Source: Hofstenia miamia
Lineage: Eukaryota; Xenacoelomorpha; Acoela
NCBI GenBank assembly: GCA_004352715.1
Contig: SCFE01000091.1
Coordinates: forward strand, 1,332,642 to 1,396,641
Direction: 5' to 3'
DNA length: 64,000 nucleotides
Positions within the stretch are counted from its first letter, which is position 1. Every line of letters begins with the position of its first letter. The position numbers were made by a program, and so were the translations under genes. Of this stretch, positions 57,590-64,000 are shown piece after piece. The notes under the pieces are model-generated. The model was not told the origin of the DNA. It did no database searches and saw only the letters and a program-made list of their open reading frames with translations.

Positions 57590-58050
57590 TTGTTGGGGGT
57601 GGGAGAGTCAAAAGTCTTAATCAGGTTTCAAATGCATATATCTTGCTATATATTAACAACAAAGGCTTATTTTTTCTTTTAAAATATAGAGAAAACCAAT
57701 AAATTTTATCCACCAAGATTTGTATTGCTAAAAAATCTATCTGAAATGTTGAAATTGATGAAGATTTTCTTCAATGCACATATTTCAGTTCCTCATAGTT
57801 TGTAGGTCTTCTCTTGTAGACACATTCTTTGACATGACCCCACAAGAAATAATCAAGGGGGTCAGATGAGGACATCTGCGTATCCAATGGATAGGACCAT
57901 TTCAACCGATCCACCGGTCAGGAAATTTGGCGCTGAGGCGCCATTTTGGTGAAAAACCGTCGTTGAGAATCGACGTAGTTTCTTCAGCTCAGGAATAAGA
58001 ATAGTCATCAGCATCTCAGGAATAAGAATAGTCTTCAGCATCTCAAGAAG
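57590..58050 (-). pseudogene. Mariner-like transposase C-terminal remnant
   Basis: On the minus strand about 57800-57870 reads LTPLDYFLWGHVKECVYKR. This is the block with the third catalytic Asp in mariner-like DD(n)D transposases (usual form SPDLTPLD-FLWG). Upstream in a shifted frame a RWIGWNGPIHW segment fits the family, and downstream YEELK marks the C-terminal helix. Stops and frameshifts make it a fossil. The same remnant recurs to the right (58374-58900) through assembly duplication. Confidence 0.65.
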
Positions 58051-58373
58051 TAAGGCCCAATGATATGATCATTGAATATACCTGCCCAAACTACTAATCT
58101 TTTTGACTTCAAGGAAATTTATTCGTGTAAATGAGGATTATTAATATTATTCAAGCTCAGAACCACGTTTCATTAGGGTAGGAAATCTTTTCACATTAAC
58201 TTTAAAGTACCATTCAAATTAAAATTATACATCTCCCTATATGTAAAAGAAAAATTAGGTCTGTAGCGCAAGTATGTTATGAGAAATAGCATGACCTAAC
58301 AAATTTCACGAAGTACTATAGGGTTTTTTTGTGAAAACCACTCAGTGCAAAAATNNNNNNNNNNNNNNNNNNN

Positions 58374-58900
58374 GATTGGTGGGGGTGGGAGAGAAGGTCA
58401 AAAGTCTTAATCAGGTTTCAAATACATATATCTTGCTATATATTAACACTAAAGGCCGTTTTTTTTAAATATAGAGAAAACCAATAAATTTTATTCACCA
58501 AGATTTGTATTGCTAAAAAATCTATNTTTTAAAATATAGAGAAAACCAATAAATTTTATCCACCAAGATTTGTATTGCTAAAAAATCTATCTGAAATGTT
58601 GAAATTGATGAAGATTTTCTTCAATGCACATATTTCAGCTCCTCATAGTTTGTAGGTCTTCTCTTGTAGACACATTCTTTGACATGACCTCACAAGAAAT
58701 AATCAAGGTGGTCAGATCAGGACATCTGCGTATCCAATGGATAGGACCATTTCAACCGATCCACCGGTCAGGAAATTTGGCGCTGAGGCGCCATTTTGGT
58801 GAAAAACCGTCCTTGAGAATCGACGTAGTTTCTTCAGCTCAGGAATATGAGAAATAGCATGACCTAACAAATTTCACGAAGTACTATAGCGTTTTTTTCT
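58374..58900 (-). repeat. Repeated copies of the transposase remnant around short gaps
   Basis: 58374-58525 matches about 57590-57745. After a single N (58526), 58527-58900 again matches about 57680-58320 with an internal deletion. The 19-N run (58355-58373) and the single N mark contig joins, so copy number here is unreliable. Confidence 0.8.
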
Positions 58901-58978
58901 GAAAACCACTGTGAAAAAATGTGTTTATATATATATATATATATATTCGAAGTGATTATACTGAGCTTTTTCATATTA

Positions 58979-59038
58979 ATATTTGAATAGACGCTATGAA
59001 AGGGTTTCGTTTATTTAAAACATCATCAGTACAAATAT
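58979..59038 (-). ncRNA. Hammerhead-ribozyme-like motif, left arm
   Basis: Minus strand: CTGATGA at 59029-59023, 14 nt that can fold as GUUU/AAAC with a UAAAU loop and one unpaired U, GAAAC at 59008-59004, then 11 nt and GTC at 58992-58990. A stem I of UA/UA plus AUAUUUG/CAAAUAU (7 bp, two-base bulge) can close it. Helix III would be only 1-2 bp. The layout fits a minimal type I hammerhead with GUC cleavage site; activity is untested and the extra U after the first core box is unusual. Confidence 0.5.
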
Positions 59039-59270
59039 GCGGTAAAAACTAAATTTATTTACAATAGACTACACTTTATATAATTTAATATTGTATGCTT
59101 TTAAAATAAGTTCAATGATATCATGCTTAGTTGTTTATTCAATAATTGATCTTTGTTTGATTGTTTAATTATTAACACTAGAAAGGCCATTACTCCTTGT
59201 GATTCTTTTTCATGCAGCATTTCAAAGTAGAACATGATGTAAAAAAATGAAAAAAATTACCCATGCAAAT

Positions 59271-59700
59271 TTAAATGGTTTTCTGTTTATTTGGTGGTGC
59301 ATATACCTGCCGTTGTTTTAATGAATGCATACACAAGTAAACAAAATTCTTTTTCGTCAATTTTGACGAACTTGGCCGTTCTAGTGTTAATGCTTCTCTT
59401 ATTTTATGATGTTCTGATCTTAGTGGGATGTAAAAATTTTCTTCTCTTAGTTGATGTTTGTGCATATAAATTTCGGATTTTAGGTGTCCAATCATATGTT
59501 CTTTAATTCTAATGAGGAAACTAAATTTTTTGCAAGTTGATCTTTATTCAGAAACATATCCTTTGTTTTGTATGATATCAATATTGGAATGATATTTGTC
59601 CTTTTTAATTTTGTATTCATTATTCTATTTTTTTCCTTAAATTTCTTGGTTTTCTATATAGGGAAGCTTTAAATAAACATCAGTCTTGGTTTCATCAAGG
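59271..59700 (-). pseudogene. Penelope-like GIY-YIG endonuclease C-terminal remnant
   Basis: Upstream in a shifted frame (about 59530-59620) the minus strand reads ISYKTKDMFLNKDQL, the Lys-Asp block after the RT of Penelope-like elements. After a frameshift come RIKEHMIGHLKS (the Arg..EH helix of the GIY-YIG fold), a buried hydrophobic strand, then SEHHKIREALTLERP. The last carries the catalytic Glu position of the family (usual form R-x2-EA-x2-I), and an LN-type end is replaced by KL. The YIG tract and Cys pairs are not readable. The identification rests on motif order and the flanking arms. Confidence 0.6.
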
Positions 59701-59848
59701 CTTTTTTCGGAAATGTGCACAGGGGTGTCATTTGAATATAATGCAATCAATTGATCAAGAAATATTCTATCATTGAACTTATTTTAAAAGCATGCAATAA
59801 TAAATTATATATAGTGTAGTCTATTGTAAATATATTTAGTTTTTACCG

Positions 59849-59916
59849 CATATTTGTACTGATGATGTTTTATATAAACGAAACCAGTCTATTGTTTCAT
59901 AGCGTCTATGCTAATA

Positions 59917-59918
<2 letters not shown>
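59849..59918 (+). ncRNA. Hammerhead-ribozyme-like motif, right arm
   Basis: Plus strand: CTGATGA 59859-59865, 14 nt (GUUU/AAAC pairing), GAAAC 59880-59884, 19 nt, GTC 59904-59906. Stem I pairs CAUAUU.G with C.AAUAUG plus UA/UA. An alternative GTC at 59887-59889 gives a tighter helix III but a poorer stem I. It is inverted relative to the left motif. Confidence 0.45.
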
Positions 59919-59950
<32 letters not shown>

Positions 59951-60109
59951 NNNNNNNNNNNNNNNNNNNNNNNNNNNNNNNNNNNNNNNNNNNNNNNNNN
60001 NNNNNNNNNNNNNNNNNNNNNNNNNNNNNNNNNNNNNNNNNNNNNNNNNNNNNNNNNNNNNNNNNNNNNNNNNNNNNNNNNNNNNNNNNNNNNNNNNNNN
60101 NNNNNNNNN
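59951..60109. other. Assembly gap (159 N) in a TA microsatellite
   Basis: TATATA on both sides; probably microsatellite-induced. Confidence 0.95.
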
Positions 60110-60110
60110 T

Positions 60111-60145
<35 letters not shown>

Positions 60146-60439
60146 CAAGTGCTAACTTATTATGTTTTAGCTGTATTTGAAGTTGCCAATGGTTATGAAA
60201 TATCTATTTCGGAGACTAAAAATGCAATCTTATGATCGTGGTTTGTAAGTTGGGTTTTAGAGATTTTTCGACACTGTGGTTTAATTATCAATTGGCACAT
60301 CTCATTTTTAGTGATTTACAACATTACTAAAACCGCCATACTGATTTCAAAACTACATTAGGATCACCATATACTCATTGTAGAAATGCTTAGTGTGCTT
60401 CTATTTGCGTCTGCTGAAAGACGTGTAATACAGCCAAAC

Positions 60440-60810
60440 AGATCATTAGTAACGTTTTCTTATATGATTTACCTATACGTTATTTGAACAAATTGCAAGA
60501 AGCTCAGAATAATGCAGACTGGTCTTCCTCAAGATTTCCAATAATCATGTTATGCCACTTCTCAAGCATCTTCATTGGCTACCTATTTTATATTGAATAA
60601 AGTACAAAGTTGCACCATTTGTTTTTAAATCCCTTAATGGATTGGCATCTACGTATCTCTATAATTTGTACACTATCAACCGCGGTCTACCACATTGCTT
60701 TGTGGACTTTGATGTTAAATCTTTATCAATGTTTTTGTAATTCTAGTGAATTATCAAGATCAGCATTACTTTGCTGTGCCATATTAAACGCATTTGAGCA
60801 TGACTAAGTG
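60440..60810 (+). mobile_element. L2/CR1-like LINE 3' fragment
   Basis: In shifting + frames it reads KLQEAQNNA, then LKHLHWLPIL, then IKYKVAPFVFKSLNGLASTYLYNLYT. This is the highly conserved C-terminal block of L2/CR1-like LINE ORF2 (LQ-x-QNAAAR...LHWLP...YKI...FK-LNG-AP-YL). Frameshifts are present. No tail is visible. Confidence 0.8.
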
Positions 60811-60859
60811 CACCTATTTTTATTTTTGTTCTGAATTCATTTGAATTTAAAGTTTGTAA

Positions 60860-60866
60860 AACAATT

Positions 60867-60892
<26 letters not shown>
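60860..60892. repeat. (TA)n microsatellite
   Basis: A pure TA run of about 30 bp between the two L2-like fragments. Confidence 0.9.
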
Positions 60893-60897
<5 letters not shown>

Positions 60898-60947
60898 TGT
60901 AAAATTCTTTGTGTAGTCATTCTTAAAAGCCATGTAAATTATAATTG

Positions 60948-61155
60948 ACATTATGTTATGAGCTATTCTTATTACGCCTTTACTGAAAATGGCTATTCTT
61001 ACTAAGTTCTTGCCACATTTTATGCTATTCTTATTACGGTGTTTAACTAAGTTCTTACTAAGAATAGTGGTTTTGAAAGACATTATGTTATGAGCTATTC
61101 TTATTACGGCTTTACTGAAAATGGCTATTCTTACTAAGTTCTTGCCACATTTTAT
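60948..61155. repeat. Tandem duplication with 131-bp period
   Basis: A segment of about 77 bp starting GACATTATGTTATGAGC occurs at 60948-61024 and 61079-61155, differing at one or two bases. It contains repeated CTATTCTTA(T/C)TA phrases. No coding meaning is assigned. Confidence 0.85.
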
Positions 61156-61539
61156 GGTGTGATTTGTGATAGTTGTAATTATGACCACTGAGTTTATGAT
61201 TCATGTAATAAGCTTTATCTTTGGAATATCGAGGTTTCGACAACATACATGTAGTACAAAAAGCAAAATTAGGTTGTTTGCATATTCTTTTAAAACTTTC
61301 ATAAATTTTATAAAATGACACCAGGTTTTCCAAAGTAATGATATAAATACATGCATCTTAACCTATAAAACTTCTAATTATGCATAATAACAACATAATA
61401 CTGGTATGATTTCAAAAATCACAAGTCGCCCAGATGAAGATCAGGACAACGTTGGCCGTTAATCTTTATATTGCGCTTTAATATTGAATATTGTAATTAA
61501 TAATACTATGAAATCATATGTTTCATATATATAGTACAA

Positions 61540-62070
61540 TCCTGCAACTTGCATCTCAGAAACATCAGAAGAATACGCACTTATCTAACTCAGGAATCTG
61601 CTACGATATTAATCGCTCACTAGTAACTTGCAGACTCGATCACTATAATGTCCTGCTATATGGGTGTCCAGATTGTTATTTACCGTCTGTAAATGTTCTT
61701 CATTAATGTGTCCATATAATATTTAACCTTAATCATGATAATCACGTCACTATATATTTAGTTTCTTTAAATTGATTCCCAGTTCGAGAAGGAATATTGC
61801 ACAAAATTTGCTTGCTCGCATTAAAAGCTATACATAGCAGCGGCCCTGAATTCTTGGCTGAACGCTTTCTTCTTGGTCTTAACGTTCGTTTATTCTTATG
61901 GGAAAATGAAATTACGTTTATTATTACGAGAACCAACCAAGTTTCTTATGATGCAGCGTTTGCGGCTGTGCACCGAAAATATTTTCCAGCCTACTCATAT
62001 ATATATCAAAGAGCTAACATCGCTCAAAGTTCTTAAAACCCAACTAAAAGCTTATCATTTTTATCTACAC
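61540..62070 (+). mobile_element. L2-like LINE ORF2 C-terminal fragment
   Basis: It reads SLVTCRLDHYNVLLYGCPD at about 61607-61670, then in the next frames VREGILHKICLLALKAIHSSGPEFLAE, and ends with a LKTQLKAYHFYLH segment before a stop near 62070. Together these match the C-terminal 150 residues of L2-like ORF2 (SRLDYCNSLLYG...VRERI-YKI-LL-FKALHG-APEYL...FK--LKTHLF). The frames break at least twice. It is a different copy from the one at 60440. Confidence 0.85.
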
Positions 62071-64000
62071 TAGGGGTAGTAATAGCATTTTTTAAGAAAT
62101 ACATATTTTACGTGGCATCATACTACGAGAAATGGTTATTAGAACATGTCAGTAGTAGAAATTCAATTTTAAAGTTTAAGAAATTCCCCCACCATTCGAT
62201 TTAAAGTTTTTTTCAATTAACAAGCACTACTATTGCTTGAAAATGTATAATTTTGTAGCCCAACAACAGATAGAATAGTTTATATTAGCACAAATTTTCT
62301 ATTTCTTGTGTTGCTTCTAATCGTTCTATATTTACCTGATTTTACTATTTATATCCAACAGTTGCAGGAATTTCTTGAATCTGTAATGGTTTCTTTAAAA
62401 TCAGTTTAAACTGCCATAACTTACCTACTAAAAAAGATATTCAAAATCTAGAAGCACCTTAAGATAGAAGAGCGTCTTTTTTCGAGCGAGGTCTCAACCC
62501 TTTGTGGATGTAGCATTTTGCGAACAGTTAAGTCTACATTTGTGTGGACATTAATAGTCTATCTGAAGAAATAGAAATTTTGATTCGCTGGGCATTGGGA
62601 ATGAGAAGAATTTGAAGGCTGTAAAAAATGTGTTCGAAAATATGTAAAATTATTTTGTATCTTTCAAGTAGAACAGCAAATTTCGTGCATTTCTTGTATG
62701 AGCTTGACTATGCTATACAACTTATAAGGAAAGTAGTCTATCTATAAGTAAGTTGTTCAATCTTTTTTTTCATGAAATTCTAAGACACAATTTGTTATTT
62801 TTTTACAGGAAAATAATTCGGTTTTCGAATGTGTATTATTCATATTTCAATAATCATTTGAAGAAGCTTTAACTTATTTAAAAATCACTGGTAAATATTG
62901 ATTCCAAATTAAAAATAACAAAGCCACATATGTTGTGAATGTGGAATAAAAACTACAAAAATAGCTGCCCTCACACCTAGAACCAGAAATCTACAGTAAA
63001 TGATTAAGATTTTTCATTTCATTTCAAAATATTTTAATTTGCATTGAGGTCTATATCAAAATTGCAAATTCAAAATCTATACATGTTTTTTTCTATTCAA
63101 TTTTGAGTTTGGTAGTGAATGTTTTGTGTATATCGAGAAGGGTGTAATTTTCCATTTATAGAAGTATAAAATCGTGCCATGACGCTATCAAAATATAAGG
63201 TTATAGAATAGTACTACCCCTCGCCTGTGTCTATGCACCAGTATCATGTTTCCCAACATATTTCTATTCAAATATATCAAACATGTTTTTAACAATTTTG
63301 CAGTTTTCGCCGCCAAATTCGGGAAAAAATTTTATTTTCGTTTAAAAAATCTTTTTCGGCATTACTATATTTGTGGCCATTATCTACTAAACATTTAGTT
63401 AGATGAAATGTGAATCTGAACTACTTGTTCCGTAGTACAACGTCTAATTTTGAAACCTAGGCAAAGAATCATTAACTTTTCGGACAATCAAATATATTTA
63501 GTAAAAGTAACACAGTGGTTAGGGCTTTTGCATTCAGCAAACTCACTGTAAAAATGATTTTTCTTCTGTCTACTTCAATAAAATTGGCGTTTTTCTAATA
63601 ATAATATTGTTAAAGTACATATTGATACTATAATGCTTCACAAAATATTAATTTGTCTGATTTGAGTGATTTGCCAAATATTGTGTCTTGGATATCTTCA
63701 TCTGTAGCAATTTTACATACCCCATTGTATTTTTGAAATTAACTGAACACACGTGCATATAATCTGCAAAAACAAAACATGTTTCTATACATTTTAGTAT
63801 GTCGGAAACGGTTATTCAAGTGATTAAAATTACGTGGTTATATTTGTTTGATAACTACTAGATGATTTACTCGTTGGTGAAATTTCATCTAATGAGGGTA
63901 ATTTACGTTAATTGCAGTCTGGAAATGGCTAGAAATTTTGAATTTAAGACCGGTGTGGTCACCATATTAAAAGTTTAAAAGCGCATACATATATATATAT
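62071..64000. other. No gene recognised
   Basis: AT-rich sequence. A phrase at 63507-63545 resembles a tRNA A-box (ACACAGTGGTTAGGGC) but has no B-box, and a TA repeat begins at the window edge. Nothing else is supported. Confidence 0.4.

Larger units (their letters stand above)
58972..59921 (-). mobile_element. Truncated Penelope-like element with inverted terminal arms
   Basis: The arms 58972-59121 and 59768-59921 are reverse complements (about 150 bp, with an 8-bp insertion in the right arm). They enclose minus-strand coding remnants of a Penelope-like C-terminus. Each arm carries a hammerhead-ribozyme-like motif, a known feature of Penelope-like terminal repeats. TA microsatellite flanks both sides and a 159-N gap lies just right of it. 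The reverse transcriptase itself is missing, so this is a 5'-truncated copy. Confidence 0.75.

Noticed and set aside
58624-58857. 77-codon + ORF
   Set aside because: Antisense to the mariner-like transposase remnant and located in an assembly duplication.
63507-63545. tRNA gene or tRNA-derived SINE
   Set aside because: Only an A-box-like phrase is present; there is no B-box, cloverleaf or tail.

Overview
This is AT-rich animal nuclear DNA from a draft assembly, with ten N runs of 6 to 1000 bases and three single-N joins. The eukaryotic assignment rests on spliced kinase exons with GT/AG borders, long introns, and a dense mix of animal transposon classes: L2/CR1/jockey-like LINEs, Ty3/gypsy, Penelope-like, hAT, Tc1/mariner, pogo-like and piggyBac. 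No species call can be made; an AT-rich invertebrate such as a cnidarian or tunicate would fit. I see no bacterial-type operon, CRISPR array or rRNA.

The one host gene I can support is on the minus strand: a NIM1-type (AMPK-related) serine/threonine kinase. Its exons, in transcript order, are 49561-49707, 33730-34024, 29186-29445 and 27939-28157. The phases fit at every junction (921 nt, 306 residues plus stop). The exons carry the kinase domain from just after the N-lobe hinge to the C-terminus, ending in a basic stretch and a CaaX-like Cys-Ala-Ile-Ile. The ATP-binding N-lobe exons lie outside the window or were not recognised. A truncated extra copy of the first exon (47564-47708) comes from an almost identical 2-kb duplication joined by a single N, most likely an assembly artefact.

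Layout. 0.5-6.5 kb: a decayed LINE with C-terminal C2H2 fingers, split by a minus-strand Ty3/gypsy element with 153-bp LTRs. 8.5-13.5 kb: much better preserved minus-strand coding DNA, made of a gypsy pol (RNase H and integrase) and, across a 1-kb gap, a long unrecognised ORF of 645 codons in the position of gag. 15.5-26.3 kb: a LINE graveyard with at least seven fragments on both strands, including one nearly complete LINE (CCHC ORF1, endonuclease, RT) interrupted by another insertion with a 16-bp flanking duplication. 26.7-50 kb: the kinase gene and its introns, which hold a hAT MITE, a 648-bp fold-back element inside a 108-bp tandem array, a 1.3-kb hAT-like element, a hAT transposase fossil, a Tc1 element containing a piggyBac MITE, and another hAT-like element. 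50-57 kb: mostly unannotatable AT-rich DNA. 57-62 kb: a second copy of the hAT MITE, a mariner-like transposase remnant, a truncated Penelope-like element whose inverted terminal arms each carry a hammerhead-ribozyme-like motif, and two L2-like LINE tails. 62-64 kb: nothing supported.

Apart from the kinase, the coding sequence is selfish DNA. The informative parts are the insertion footprints (target-site duplications, resumed reading frames), which order several events, and the Penelope/hammerhead arrangement.
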